Shown: positions 8,637-19,758, numbered from the stretch's first letter. The stretch is 64,000 nucleotides of DNA from Acidobacteriales bacterium 59-55 (GCA_001897435.1 MKSV01000006.1:1-64000), one strand, 5' to 3'. The notes: generated from the sequence alone by a model not told the origin. A program made the numbers and translations.

Positions 8637-9442
8637 TCTGCCGGAGGCCACGGGTAGGGTGGCGCGGCGGATAGGCCGGAGCCGAGGGGCCTGCTGGTTT
8701 GCAGGCACTCCGGTCCGGAGGGTTGAACGTTCCCCGTGGTCCGGCGCATGCTCCGGAGCGTAGTGGGGCCGGCTGTTCCCTCGCTTCAAAAGAACAGCAG
8801 GCGCGAGCGACGAGGCTCTCCTGTCTGCTTCCGGAGGAAACAGTGCCACCAGTCTGGCAAACGATGCCGCCGGACCATGGGGTGCGAGAGAGGCCGTGTG
8901 CGCAGGTTGCCACGCGACTCCGCGAGCGCGAAGATGTGACTGGCCGCGAGTGCAGCGAAGTCGAAGCCGGACGAACCGGGTTCGGCCTCGCTGCGTTTGC
9001 GGGCAGCGACGGACGCGGGGGGAGGCGCGACTGCGGGCAGTCGGGACCTTCTCTCAACTCAAATTGTCAGAAAACCAGGCGAAAGCAACTTCAGTTTGTC
9101 GACGGCGGCGGCGCACTTTCGATGCGAAGCTGTCGTCAACGCTTGCCAAGAGTACGAAGCCTGACCGGTCTTGGCAACGGCGAAATTCGGGCGAAGACAG
9201 GCGAGATTTGCGCTTGCGCATCCACCGCGGCTCGCAAACCTGCGTGGATAGGGGGGATTGATGTTACAGTCCTGTTGAAATCGGGTGCATCCCGGCTGGA
9301 AAAGGCGTCCCGTTGCAGCGGGAATGGTGCGGCTGGCGACAAACTTTTCAGACGCTTGCCGGAACTTCGCCGGCTTCCCCTGCCCCGCGAGCGGACGGCG
9401 ATGGATCGCGCTGGGCGATTGGGGTTTGAATGATGTTTGTTT

Positions 9443-9486
9443 TGTCAGAGAACTGTCATAGATTTGTCACAGAATTGTCACAGGTG
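9443..9486 (+). repeat. Four 11-bp tandem units upstream of the suf operon
   Basis: TGTCAGAGAAC|TGTCATAGATT|TGTCACAGAAT|TGTCACAGGTG. Confidence 0.7.
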
Positions 9487-9488
9487 GG

Positions 9489-9518
9489 TTGAATTCACCA
9501 GGTTTTCCGTGCTACATT
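9489..9518 (+). promoter_or_regulatory. Candidate sigma70-type suf promoter
   Basis: TTGAAT - 18 bp - TACATT immediately downstream of the 11-bp array and 70 bp before the rrf2 ATG. Confidence 0.4.
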
Positions 9519-9532
9519 GAAACCATACGAAA

Positions 9533-9566
9533 TTAGTGCTGATTAACGCTCTTTTTAGTACTGATT
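9533..9566 (+). promoter_or_regulatory. Candidate operator pair TTAGTRCTGATT x2
   Basis: TTAGTGCTGATT (9533-9544) and TTAGTACTGATT (9555-9566), 22 bp apart, between candidate -10 and rrf2 start. Confidence 0.5.
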
Positions 9567-9587
9567 CGAGAGAGGAGAGAAAGTCGC

Positions 9588-10067
9588 ATGTTCAGGCTGA
9601 ACAAGTTGACCGACTATGCTCTCGTCGTGATGCAGTATGTAGCCGGCCACCCGGAGGAGCCTCTGCACACGGCCCGGAGTCTGGCGGCGGCAACCCTGCT
9701 TCCGGTGCCAACCGTGGTGAAGCTGCTTAAAGAGTTGCAGGATCACGGGTTACTGGTCTCCTATCGGGGCGTCAAAGGTGGCTATGCACCATCGCGGCCG
9801 CCCTCGCAGATCACCGTCGCGCAGATCGTCGAGGCGATTGAGGGTTCGATCGGCTTTACCGAGTGCGCTACCGCCCCCGGCCGCTGCACGCTTGAAGGCA
9901 AGTGCCGGGTGCAGGACAACTCCCATATTATCGGACGCACGCTCCAACGCGCTCTGGGAAACATCAAACTTTCAGACCTTACGGCTGAACTTGCGGAGGA
10001 AGCCCGCCCTCCCCGTAAGAGCAACCTCGTTACCTCCATCACCATGAGTCCAGGGAGAGTTCAATGA
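9588..10067 (+). CDS. Rrf2-family transcriptional regulator (SUF-associated)
   Basis: [19 protein letters not shown] wHTH start; [20 protein letters not shown] three-Cys cluster motif; heads the suf operon. Confidence 0.9.
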   Translation: MFRLNKLTDYALVVMQYVAGHPEEPLHTARSLAAATLLPVPTVVKLLKELQDHGLLVSYRGVKGGYAPSRPPSQITVAQIVEAIEGSIGFTECATAPGRCTLEGKCRVQDNSHIIGRTLQRALGNIKLSDLTAELAEEARPPRKSNLVTSITMSPGRVQ

Positions 10068-11521
10068 CAGCTACAAACACGATTGAAGAATTTGCCAACC
10101 AGGAATACAAGTGGGGCTTCGTCACCGATGTGGAAGAAGACCGCATTCCTCGCGGGCTGAACGAGGACATTATTCGCCTGATCTCGGCCAAGAAGGAAGA
10201 GCCGGAGTTCATGCTGGAGTGGCGGCTGCGCGCCTTTCGACACTGGATGACGCTGGTGAAGGCGGACGCCGAGCCGAAGTGGGCCCATGTGACCTTCCCC
10301 CAGATCGATTATCAGGACATCGTCTACTACTCCGCGCCGAAGAAGAAGGCGGGCGCCAAGAAGAGCCTGGATGAGGTCGATCCCGAAATTCTGGAGGCCT
10401 ACAGCAAGCTGGGCATCTCTCTGAACGAGCAGAAGCGGTTGCAGGGTGTCGCCGTGGACGCGGTCTTCGACAGCGTCTCGGTCGCGACCACCTTCAAGGC
10501 CAAGCTGGCCAAGGAAGGCATTATCTTCTGTTCCTTCTCCGATGCGGTGAAGGAGCATCCCGAGCTGGTGAAGAAGTACCTGGGCACGGTGGTTCCCTAC
10601 AGCGACAACTTTTACGCAGCTCTGAACGCCGCGGTCTTCAGCGACGGCTCGTTCGTCTACATGCCGAAGGGCGTGCGCTGCCCGATGGAGCTTTCGACCT
10701 ACTTCCGCATCAATGCGGCCGACACCGGCCAGTTCGAGCGCACGCTGATCATCGCCGACGAGGGCAGCCAGGTGAGCTACCTGGAAGGCTGCACGGCCCC
10801 GGCACGCGACGAGAACCAGTTGCACGCGGCAGTGGTGGAACTGGTGGCGCTCGACAACGCCCAGATCAAGTACTCGACGGTGCAGAACTGGTATCCCGGC
10901 GACAAGAATGGCGTCGGCGGCATCTACAACCTGGTGACCAAGCGCGGCAAGTGCGCCGGCGCGAACTCACGGATCTCGTGGACGCAGGTGGAGACGGGCA
11001 GCTCGATTACATGGAAGTATCCGAGCTGCATCCTGGTGGGCGATAACTCGGTCGGCGAGTTCTACTCGGTGGCCTTGTCGAACAACTACCAGCAGGCCGA
11101 TACCGGCACCAAGATGATCCACATCGGCAAGAACACGCGCAGCACCATCGTATCGAAGGGAATCTCGGCCGGGCACGGACAGAATACCTATCGCGGCGGC
11201 GTGAAGATCATGAAGAACGCCACCGGAGCGCGCAACTATACGCAGTGCGACTCGCTGCTGATCGGCGACCAGTGCGGCGCGCATACCTTCCCCTACATCG
11301 AGGTGCGCAACTCAAGCGCCCGCATGGAACACGAGGCTTCGACCTCGAAGGTGGACGAGGACCAGATCTTCTACTTCCGCCAGCGCGGCCTGTCGGCCGA
11401 AGAGGCCGTGTCCATGATTATTAACGGATTTTGCAAACAGGTCTTCCGCGAGCTTCCCATGGAGTTCGCCGTGGAGGCACAGAAGTTGCTCAGTGTCAGT
11501 CTTGAAGGGAGCGTTGGATAA
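10064..11521 (+). CDS. sufB: Fe-S cluster assembly protein SufB
   Basis: [61 protein letters not shown]. Confidence 0.97.
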   Translation: MTATNTIEEFANQEYKWGFVTDVEEDRIPRGLNEDIIRLISAKKEEPEFMLEWRLRAFRHWMTLVKADAEPKWAHVTFPQIDYQDIVYYSAPKKKAGAKKSLDEVDPEILEAYSKLGISLNEQKRLQGVAVDAVFDSVSVATTFKAKLAKEGIIFCSFSDAVKEHPELVKKYLGTVVPYSDNFYAALNAAVFSDGSFVYMPKGVRCPMELSTYFRINAADTGQFERTLIIADEGSQVSYLEGCTAPARDENQLHAAVVELVALDNAQIKYSTVQNWYPGDKNGVGGIYNLVTKRGKCAGANSRISWTQVETGSSITWKYPSCILVGDNSVGEFYSVALSNNYQQADTGTKMIHIGKNTRSTIVSKGISAGHGQNTYRGGVKIMKNATGARNYTQCDSLLIGDQCGAHTFPYIEVRNSSARMEHEASTSKVDEDQIFYFRQRGLSAEEAVSMIINGFCKQVFRELPMEFAVEAQKLLSVSLEGSVG

Positions 11522-11523
11522 AT

Positions 11524-12288
<765 letters not shown>

Positions 12289-12296
12289 GGAGACCC

Positions 12297-13688
12297 ATGA
12301 GCACAATGACACAGACTTCAGGAGCCGGGACCTATCTCGACGCATTCAGCGAGCTGGAGCAGCGCGGCTCCAAACAGCCGGAGTGGCTGCGCTCGCTGCG
12401 GCAGGAGGCTTTCGCCAGCTTCTGCGACACGGGATTTCCCACCATCAAGGACGAGGCTTGGCGCTTCACCAGCGTCGCGCCCATCTCGCAGACCGTCTTC
12501 AGTCTTCCCGAAGCGGGGCCGTCGGGAGTGACCCGGGCAGAGGTCGAGGCGTTCCGCATCGACGGCACCGCCTGCTCGCTGGTCTTCGTCAACGGCCGCT
12601 TCGCGCCTGAGTTGTCGGATCAGCCGAAGCTCGCCGCCGGCGTTCACGCAGGCAGCCTGGGCGAGGCTCTTGCCGGCGATACCGGTGCGCTCGAGCTGCA
12701 ACTGGGCCTGAAGCTGGCCCTGCAGAACGATGCCTTCAGCAGCCTCAACACCGCCTTCATCGAAGACGGCGCCTGCATCCGCATCGCTCGCGGCACGGTT
12801 CTCGAAGCGCCGATTCATCTGCTCTTTCTCTCGACCGGAGCGGAAGAACCGCTGATGTTCCATCATCGCAACCTGATCGTCGCGGAGGCAAACACGCAGG
12901 TCGGCATCGTCGAAGAGCATATCTCGCTGGCCGACGGCGTTACGTTCTCGAACGTGGTCACCGAGTTGATCGCGGCGGAGAACGCCGTGGCCTCGCACTA
13001 CATGATCGAGCGGAAGAACCGGCAGTCGTTCCACGTGGCCACGCTGCGCATTCAGCAGGAGCGGAGCGCCAACGTCAGCTCGCACTCGTTTCTGCTGGGC
13101 GGCGCGCTGGTGCGCAACAACGTCCATCCCGTCTTTGCCGGGGAGGGCGGCGAGTGCCTGATCAACGGTCTGTTTATCGGCGAGGACCGGCAGCACCTGG
13201 ACAACTACATGCTTGTCGAGCACGCCAGCCCGCGCTGCAACAGCCACCAGTACTACAACGGCATCCTGAACGACCACGCGCACGGCGTCTTCCATGGCCG
13301 CATCATCGTGCACAAGGACGCGCAGAAGACCGACTCCAAGCAGACCAATCGCAACCTTCTGCTGTCAGATGACGCGCAGATCGACACCAAGCCGCAACTG
13401 GAGATCTACGCCGACGACGTGAAGTGCACGCACGGCGCGACGATCGGACAGATGGACGACAATGCGCTGTTCTACCTGCGCTCACGCGGTCTCGACGAGA
13501 ATGCCGCGCGCAGCCTGCTGCTGTTCGCCTTCGCGGGCGAGTGTACCGGACGCATCAAGCCCGGCCCTGTGCGCGCCCACATCGAGAAGCTCGTTCGGCG
13601 AGCCCTTCCCAAGATCATCGCGAACGGCGAGGCCGGGGATGGAGGCGAACGGGAGGACAAAGGAAGGAACTGGGAGGAGGTGGGATGA
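12297..13688 (+). CDS. sufD: Fe-S cluster assembly protein SufD
   Basis: DVKCTHGATIGQMDDNALFYLRSRGLDENAARSLLLFAFA. Confidence 0.95.
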   Translation: MSTMTQTSGAGTYLDAFSELEQRGSKQPEWLRSLRQEAFASFCDTGFPTIKDEAWRFTSVAPISQTVFSLPEAGPSGVTRAEVEAFRIDGTACSLVFVNGRFAPELSDQPKLAAGVHAGSLGEALAGDTGALELQLGLKLALQNDAFSSLNTAFIEDGACIRIARGTVLEAPIHLLFLSTGAEEPLMFHHRNLIVAEANTQVGIVEEHISLADGVTFSNVVTELIAAENAVASHYMIERKNRQSFHVATLRIQQERSANVSSHSFLLGGALVRNNVHPVFAGEGGECLINGLFIGEDRQHLDNYMLVEHASPRCNSHQYYNGILNDHAHGVFHGRIIVHKDAQKTDSKQTNRNLLLSDDAQIDTKPQLEIYADDVKCTHGATIGQMDDNALFYLRSRGLDENAARSLLLFAFAGECTGRIKPGPVRAHIEKLVRRALPKIIANGEAGDGGEREDKGRNWEEVG

Positions 13689-14944
13689 GCACGACCCTGA
13701 CAGCATTCCGCACCAGCACATCGAGCGGCTTCGATATTGAACGTGTCCGCGCGGACTTTCCGATCCTCGAACAGCGGGTTCACGACCTGCCGCTCGTCTA
13801 TCTGGACAACGCCGCGACGACGCAGAAGCCGCGCGCGGTCATCGACGCCATCTCCAACTACTACCTCTCGTACAACGCGAACATCCACCGCGGCGTGCAC
13901 CAACTCTCGCAGTCGGCTACCGATGCCTACGAGGCTGCGCGCAAGAGCGTGCAGACGTTTCTGAATGCGGAGGATGCGAAAGAGATTATCTTCGTTCGCG
14001 GCGCGACCGAGGCCATCAATCTGGTCGCGCAGAGCTATGGCCGTCAGCATGTGAACTCCGGCGACGAGATCATCGTGACCGCGATGGAGCACCACTCGAA
14101 CATCGTGCCCTGGCAGATGCTGTGCGAAGAGAAGGGCGCGCATCTGCGCGTGGCTCCCATCAACGACGCGGGCGAACTTCTGCTCGACGAGTTCGAGGCA
14201 ATGCTGAATGCGAAGACGAAGCTGGTCGCCGTCGTGCACACGTCGAACGTGCTGGGCACGGTGAACCCGGTTCGCCGCATCGTCGAGATGGCCCACACCA
14301 AGGGCATTCCGGTGCTCCTCGACGGAGCGCAGGCGGTTCCCCATGGAGGAGTCGACGTCCGCGCGCTCGACTGCGACTTCTATGCCTTCTCCGGCCACAA
14401 GATCTATGGGCCAACGGGAATCGGCATTCTGTACGGCAAGCGGGCGCTGCTCGAAGCCATGCCTCCTTACCAGGGCGGCGGCGACATGATCCGCTCGGTC
14501 ACGTTCGAGAAGACGATCTACAACCAGCTTCCCTATAAGTTCGAAGCGGGTACACCGGACATCGCCGGGGTCGTCGGCCTCGGCGCGGCTATCGAGTATG
14601 TCAATGGAATCGGCCTGAGCGATATCGTCGCGCACGAGGAAGACCTGCTGGCGTACGGCACCGAGGCGCTCGGCGCGATCCCCGGTCTGACGCTGATCGG
14701 GACGGCGAAGGAGAAGGTCAGCGTGCTCTCGTTTGTACTCGAGGGGATTCACCCGCACGACATCGGCACGATTCTGGACCGGCAGGGCATCGCGATCCGC
14801 ACCGGCCACCACTGCGCCCAGCCGCTGATGCAGCGCTTCGGCATTCCGGCGACAGCGCGCGCCTCGCTCGCCGTCTACAACACCGCGCAGGAGATCGATG
14901 CTCTGGTCGCGGGTATTCACAAGGTCAAGGAGGTCTTCGCCTGA
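13685..14944 (+). CDS. sufS: Cysteine desulfurase SufS
   Basis: YLDNAATTQKPRAVIDAI, FSGHKIYGPTGIGILYG, RTGHHCAQPLM. ATG 13685 overlaps the sufD stop; the longer ORF from 13424 is rejected. Confidence 0.96.
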   Translation: MSTTLTAFRTSTSSGFDIERVRADFPILEQRVHDLPLVYLDNAATTQKPRAVIDAISNYYLSYNANIHRGVHQLSQSATDAYEAARKSVQTFLNAEDAKEIIFVRGATEAINLVAQSYGRQHVNSGDEIIVTAMEHHSNIVPWQMLCEEKGAHLRVAPINDAGELLLDEFEAMLNAKTKLVAVVHTSNVLGTVNPVRRIVEMAHTKGIPVLLDGAQAVPHGGVDVRALDCDFYAFSGHKIYGPTGIGILYGKRALLEAMPPYQGGGDMIRSVTFEKTIYNQLPYKFEAGTPDIAGVVGLGAAIEYVNGIGLSDIVAHEEDLLAYGTEALGAIPGLTLIGTAKEKVSVLSFVLEGIHPHDIGTILDRQGIAIRTGHHCAQPLMQRFGIPATARASLAVYNTAQEIDALVAGIHKVKEVFA

Positions 14945-15399
14945 TGTCGGAACTACAGGACCTCTACCAGGAAGTGATTCTGGAGCACAGCAAGCACCCG
15001 CGCAACTTTCGCGGCATGGAGAATGCGAACCTGCAGGCCGAGGGCTATAACCCGCTCTGCGGCGATCACTACACCATCTTCCTCGAAGTCGAAGACGGCA
15101 TCATCCGCGACATCTCATTTCAGGGAGCGGGATGCGCCATCTCCAAGGCCTCGGCGTCGATGATGAGCCAGATTCTGAAGAACGGGACGACGGCTGAAGC
15201 CGAGGAGTTGTTCGAGAAGTTCCACCAGGCGGTGACGGGAAAAGAGTCGGGCAAGGAGCCGGATGCCGTCGGCAGCCTGGGCAAGCTCGAAGCCTTCGCC
15301 GGCGTCGCCGCGTTCCCGACTCGGATTAAATGCGCCACGCTGGCATGGCATACGCTGCACGCCGCGCTCAAGGGCGATCAGGTCGTTTCGACGGAATAG
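14944..15399 (+). CDS. sufU: SUF scaffold protein SufU
   Basis: NPLCGDHYTIFLEVEDGIIRDISFQGAGCAISKASASMM, RIKCATLAWHTL. Confidence 0.94.
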   Translation: MSELQDLYQEVILEHSKHPRNFRGMENANLQAEGYNPLCGDHYTIFLEVEDGIIRDISFQGAGCAISKASASMMSQILKNGTTAEAEELFEKFHQAVTGKESGKEPDAVGSLGKLEAFAGVAAFPTRIKCATLAWHTLHAALKGDQVVSTE

Positions 15400-15439
15400 C
15401 CTCTGGCGACGCGGTTGAGATTTAAGAAGGAGAAAGAAA

Positions 15440-15970
15440 ATGGCAAGTCAGGTAGTGCCGCTTACACGCGATTGCCGGGCGACGGAGATCCCCAGCGGAT
15501 CGGTTCACATTCTCGCCGCAGGCACGCCGGTCTTCATCACGCAGAGCCTTGGAGGCAGCTTTACCGTCTCGAACGGATACGGGCAGCTTATGCGCATCGA
15601 CGCCCGCGACGCCGACGCCCTGGGCATGGGGGGAGCCATTCCCGCGTCGGCCGCTACCGAGTTCAGCGAAAAGCTGGTATGGGATGAGCTCAAGACCGTC
15701 TACGATCCGGAGATTCCGGTGAACATCGTCGATCTCGGGCTCGTTTACGCGCTCACCATCACCGAACTCGAGGGCAACCACAACATTCACATCGTCATGT
15801 CGATGACAGCTCCCGGCTGCGGCATGGGAGACGTGATCCGTACCGATGTCGAGGAGAAGCTCGGCCCACTGCCCACGGTCAAAGAGGTCAAGGTCGAGAT
15901 CGTCTTCGATCCGCCGTGGCATCAGGGGCTGATGTCCGAAGCGACGCGGCTGCAACTGGGATTGGATTAA
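15440..15970 (+). CDS. sufT: SufT-like MIP18/DUF59 protein
   Basis: VYDPEIPVNIVDLGLVYAL, MTAPGCGMGDVIRTDVEEKL, VFDPPWHQGLMSEATRLQLGL. Confidence 0.88.
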   Translation: MASQVVPLTRDCRATEIPSGSVHILAAGTPVFITQSLGGSFTVSNGYGQLMRIDARDADALGMGGAIPASAATEFSEKLVWDELKTVYDPEIPVNIVDLGLVYALTITELEGNHNIHIVMSMTAPGCGMGDVIRTDVEEKLGPLPTVKEVKVEIVFDPPWHQGLMSEATRLQLGLD

Positions 15971-15984
15971 GGGTCCAGAGATTC

Positions 15985-16094
15985 GAAAGGCGAGATACAG
16001 GGGTCTCTCCACTACGCTGCGCTTCGGTCGAGATGACGTGCTTTTGTGGTGATTCGGTCGAGATAACGTGCGATGGTGGTGATTCGGTCGATGC
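15985..16094 (+). repeat. Family A dispersed repeat copy A4 with amplified tail
   Basis: Core GATACAGGGGTCTCTCCACTACGCTGCGCTTCGGTCGAGATGACGT, then two further GTGGTGATTCGGTCGA units. Confidence 0.7.
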
Positions 16095-16121
16095 CTTCCA
16101 AATAGAATTGTGACTATCACG

Positions 16122-16820
16122 ATGAAGACTGCGTTCGCTATTCGCCACGTTCATTTCGAGGACCTTGGAACACTCGAACCGCTGCTTCGCCAGCGCGGGT
16201 ATGAGGTTCGATACCATGACGTCGGCCTTGACGATTTTAATTCTGTGGATGCGGAGTCGCCCAGTTTGATCGTCGTTCTCGGCGCTCCGATCGGGGCTTA
16301 TGACGAAGCCGCCTATCCCTTTCTGACCGATGAACTTAATTTAATCCGCGAGCGCCTTGCCGCCCGCCGCCCACTGCTGGGCATCTGCCTTGGAGCCCAG
16401 TTGATGGCGCGCGCGCTCGGTGCGGCGGTCGCTCCGATGGGGCACAAGGAGATCGGCTTCTCGCCGCTGACGCTGACGGCCGCAGGGAAGGATTCCCCGC
16501 TGGCTGCGCTGGTTGACGACCAGCCGGTGCTGCACTGGCATGGCGACCAGTTCGCGATTCCAGATGGTCTGGAGAGTCTGGCTACCACGCCTCTGTGCCC
16601 GCATCAGGCGTTTGCCGTGGGAGAGTATGCGCTTGGCCTGCAGTTCCATCTCGAAGCCGACACTCGACGCATCGAGCAGTGGCTGGTCGGTCATGCCGGC
16701 GAGCTAGCACAGGCGGGAGTCGATCCGGTCGCGCTTCGCGCCGCGGCCCAGGCCTGCGGGCCGCGCCTGGAGGCCGCCTCCCAGGCCGTCTTCGCTGCGT
16801 GGCTCGATCGAATTGAGTAA
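16122..16820 (+). CDS. Class I glutamine amidotransferase (GMP synthase-like)
   Basis: PLLGICLGAQLMARALGA nucleophile elbow, LGLQFHLEAD; alternative start 16110. Confidence 0.85.
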   Translation: MKTAFAIRHVHFEDLGTLEPLLRQRGYEVRYHDVGLDDFNSVDAESPSLIVVLGAPIGAYDEAAYPFLTDELNLIRERLAARRPLLGICLGAQLMARALGAAVAPMGHKEIGFSPLTLTAAGKDSPLAALVDDQPVLHWHGDQFAIPDGLESLATTPLCPHQAFAVGEYALGLQFHLEADTRRIEQWLVGHAGELAQAGVDPVALRAAAQACGPRLEAASQAVFAAWLDRIE

Positions 16821-16930
16821 CCTGCTCGAAAGATTTAACGATTTAGTTTTGAGTCTTTATTGATTTTCGTTGTTCCGGCAGGATAAATTGTCCTTGCGAA
16901 ATTTATCTCCCTGAAAGCGGATGGAAGATC

Positions 16931-19606
16931 ATGCCTCGAAAGACTGTTTCTCTATACGCAATGATACTTGCAGTAGCCTCAATGACGCTGTGGAGCCCGG
17001 CGTCTTTTGCGCAGACGGCGCAACCCTACATGGACTCGTCGCTGCCGGTTGCAAAGCGGGTCGACGACCTCGTCGGACGGATGACGCTCGAAGAGAAAGT
17101 CTCGCAGATGCAGAACCACTCGGTCGCGATTCCGCGGCTCGGTGTGCCGGAGTACGACTGGTGGAGCGAGGGTCTGCACGGCATCGCGCGCTCGGGCTAC
17201 GCGACCGTCTTTCCGCAGGCGATCGGGCTGGCCGCGACCTGGGACGTTCCCCTGATGCACACCGTCGCCACGACCATCTCGACCGAGGCCCGCGCCAAGC
17301 ACCAGGAGGCGCTGCGGCATAACAATCACAGCATCTACTTCGGGCTCGATCTCTGGTCGCCCAACATTAATATCTTTCGCGATCCGCGCTGGGGACGCGG
17401 GCAGGAGACCTATGGCGAAGATCCCTTTCTGACCTCGCGGCTGGGCGTGGCGTTTGTAAAGGGCCTGCAGGGTGACGATCCGCACTACTACAAGACCATC
17501 GCCACGCCCAAGCACTTTGCCGTGCACTCGGGGCCGGAGAACACGCGGCACTCGGCCAACATCGATGTCTCGCCGCACGATCTCGAAGACACGTACCTTC
17601 CCGCCTTCCGCGCGACCGTGAAAGAGGGCAAGGCGGGCAGCGTGATGTGCGCCTATAACGCCATCGACGGGCAGCCCGCCTGCGCGAATACCTATCTGCT
17701 GTCGGACACGCTGAGGAAGACCTGGGGCTTCAAGGGCTATGTGACCTCGGATTGCGGGGCAATCGCCGACGTGACCGTGGGACACAAGTTCGCGCCCGAC
17801 ATGGCGCATGCGGCAGCCGTCTCGGTGAAGGCGGGGACAGATACAAGCTGCGGAAAAGGGTATGCCAGCCTGACCGAGGCGGTACACGAGGGTCTGATCT
17901 CGGAGGCGGAGATCGACCAGTCGGTGCGGCGGCTGTTTACGGCGAGATTTGAACTGGGGATGTTCGATCCGGCGTCGAAGGTGGCCTATGCGCGGATACC
18001 GTTCTCGGAGGACGACTCGGCCGCGCACCGCGAACTGTCGCGGGTGGTGGCGGAGAAGTCGATGGTGCTCTTGAAGAACGACGGCGTTCTGCCGCTGAAG
18101 AAGAGCGTGAAGACGATTGCGGTGATCGGGCCGAACGCCGCCGCGCTGGCCGCGATTGAAGGAAACTATAACGCCGTGCCATCGCATCCGGTGCTGCCGC
18201 TGGCAGGGATGGAAGCGAAGTTCGGCAGGCAGGCGAAGATCGTGTACGCGCAGGGCGCACCGTATGTGTCGGAGCTGCCTCTGCCGGTGCCGCGGACGCT
18301 GCTGCATCCGGCGAAAGGGAGCGCCGCCTTCGGGCTGAAGGGCGAGTACTTCGACAATATCGATTTCGCCGGCAAGCCCGCCGTCACGCGTGTTGACCAG
18401 CAGGTGGACTTCGACTGGAACGCGGCGGCTCCTGTGCCCGGAGTGAAGGCGGAGGCCTTTGGCGTGCGCTGGACGGGGACGATTACGCCGCCCGTGCCGG
18501 GCAAGTACGAGTTCACCTTCCGCATGGCGCACTGCTATCCGTGCCGCGACGCGGAGATGCTGCGCGTGTATCTGGACGGCAAGCAGGTCTCGGAACAAGC
18601 CGTCGCGGCGAAGGAGTCGCGGGCCAGCGGGATGGAGCCGTTCGAGATGGACCTGAGCGACGGCAAGGCGCATGACCTGAAGATCGAGTACACGCACCAT
18701 GCGCCGCTGTTCGGCGCGGGGATCTCGTTGAACTGGCGGCCGCCGGTCGAGGCGGCTCGGGCCGAGGCGGTGAAGGCGGCGAAGCAGGCCGATGTCGTCG
18801 TGGCGTTTGTCGGGCTTTCACCGGAGCTTGAGGGCGAAGAGATGCCGGTGCACGTCGAGGGCTTCGACGGCGGCGACCGCACCGAGATCGAGCTGCCCGC
18901 GGTGCAGAAGGAGATGCTGGAGGCGGTCGCCGCGACGGGCAAGCCGGTGATCGTTGTGCTGATGAACGGCAGCGCCCTGGCGGTCGACTGGGCGAAGGAT
19001 CATGCGGCAGCGGTGCTGGAGGCATGGTATCCGGGCGAGGAGGGCGGCGCGGCGATTGCCGACACGCTGGCGGGCGACAACAATCCCGCGGGGCGGCTGC
19101 CGATTACGTTCTATACCGGCACCAAGGAACTGCCTCCGTTTGACGACTACTCCATGGCGAAGCGGACCTATCGCTACTTCACGGGATCGACGCTGTGGGG
19201 CTTTGGATACGGGCTGAGCTACACGAAGTTCAAGTGGAACGATGTGAAGCTGTCGGCGGAGAAGCTGGCCGCGGGCGAGCCGCTGACGATCGACGCTGAA
19301 GTCGAGAATTCGGGCACGGCGAAGGGCGATGCGGTGTCGGAGGTCTATCTGAAGGCGCCGGCCTCGGCGACGACTCCGATCCACGCGCTGGTCGGCTTTG
19401 TAAGGACTCCGCTGAACGGCCATGAGAAGCAGCGGGTGCATGTGGTGATCGATCCTCGCAGCCTGAGCACGGTGGCCGCCGACGGCACTCGCAGCATCGA
19501 AGCCGGGGAGTATTCGGTCTTTATCGGCGGCGCGCAGCCGGGGGCGGATGAGGGCGGCGTGACGAAGCGGTTCACGATTACAGGCAAAAAAGAACTGCCC
19601 CGGTGA
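16931..19606 (+). CDS. Glycoside hydrolase family 3 (beta-glucosidase/xylosidase) with PA14-like insert
   Basis: WWSEGLHGIARSG, NIFRDPRWGRGQETYGEDPFLTSRL, GYVTSDCGAI, PA14-like segment (LKGEYFDNIDFAGKP...), C-terminal Fn3-like domain. Confidence 0.93.
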   Translation: MPRKTVSLYAMILAVASMTLWSPASFAQTAQPYMDSSLPVAKRVDDLVGRMTLEEKVSQMQNHSVAIPRLGVPEYDWWSEGLHGIARSGYATVFPQAIGLAATWDVPLMHTVATTISTEARAKHQEALRHNNHSIYFGLDLWSPNINIFRDPRWGRGQETYGEDPFLTSRLGVAFVKGLQGDDPHYYKTIATPKHFAVHSGPENTRHSANIDVSPHDLEDTYLPAFRATVKEGKAGSVMCAYNAIDGQPACANTYLLSDTLRKTWGFKGYVTSDCGAIADVTVGHKFAPDMAHAAAVSVKAGTDTSCGKGYASLTEAVHEGLISEAEIDQSVRRLFTARFELGMFDPASKVAYARIPFSEDDSAAHRELSRVVAEKSMVLLKNDGVLPLKKSVKTIAVIGPNAAALAAIEGNYNAVPSHPVLPLAGMEAKFGRQAKIVYAQGAPYVSELPLPVPRTLLHPAKGSAAFGLKGEYFDNIDFAGKPAVTRVDQQVDFDWNAAAPVPGVKAEAFGVRWTGTITPPVPGKYEFTFRMAHCYPCRDAEMLRVYLDGKQVSEQAVAAKESRASGMEPFEMDLSDGKAHDLKIEYTHHAPLFGAGISLNWRPPVEAARAEAVKAAKQADVVVAFVGLSPELEGEEMPVHVEGFDGGDRTEIELPAVQKEMLEAVAATGKPVIVVLMNGSALAVDWAKDHAAAVLEAWYPGEEGGAAIADTLAGDNNPAGRLPITFYTGTKELPPFDDYSMAKRTYRYFTGSTLWGFGYGLSYTKFKWNDVKLSAEKLAAGEPLTIDAEVENSGTAKGDAVSEVYLKAPASATTPIHALVGFVRTPLNGHEKQRVHVVIDPRSLSTVAADGTRSIEAGEYSVFIGGAQPGADEGGVTKRFTITGKKELPR

Positions 19607-19630
19607 GGGTTTGCCCGGTACGGTTGGAGT

Positions 19631-19657
19631 GCAGGCCTCCGGCTTCGGGGGCCTGTG
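19631..19657 (+). terminator. Hairpin downstream of the GH3 gene
   Basis: GCAGGCCTCCGGCTTCGGGGGCCTGTGC then TGTTTTA. Confidence 0.5.
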
Positions 19658-19718
19658 CTGTTTTATGGCGGGGCTGAGATTTAGAGCGGTTCTTCTCCGG
19701 CCAGATGTAGTATTTGGT

Positions 19719-19758
19719 GATTCGAGCGAAACGCGGATTCCCTTCGGGAATGACAAAC
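19719..19758 (+). repeat. Family C dispersed repeat copy C2
   Basis: GATTCGAGCGAAACGCGGATTCCCTTCGGGAATGACAAAC. Confidence 0.65.

Noticed and set aside
8699-9433. 244-aa ORF upstream of suf as a possible new protein
   Set aside because: Arg/Ala/Gly-rich with no domain signal and runs into the regulatory region; reported only as an unexplained gap.
13424-13684. N-terminal extension of the sufS ORF
   Set aside because: Overlaps the sufD coding region; ATG at 13685 gives a canonical SufS start with ATGA coupling.
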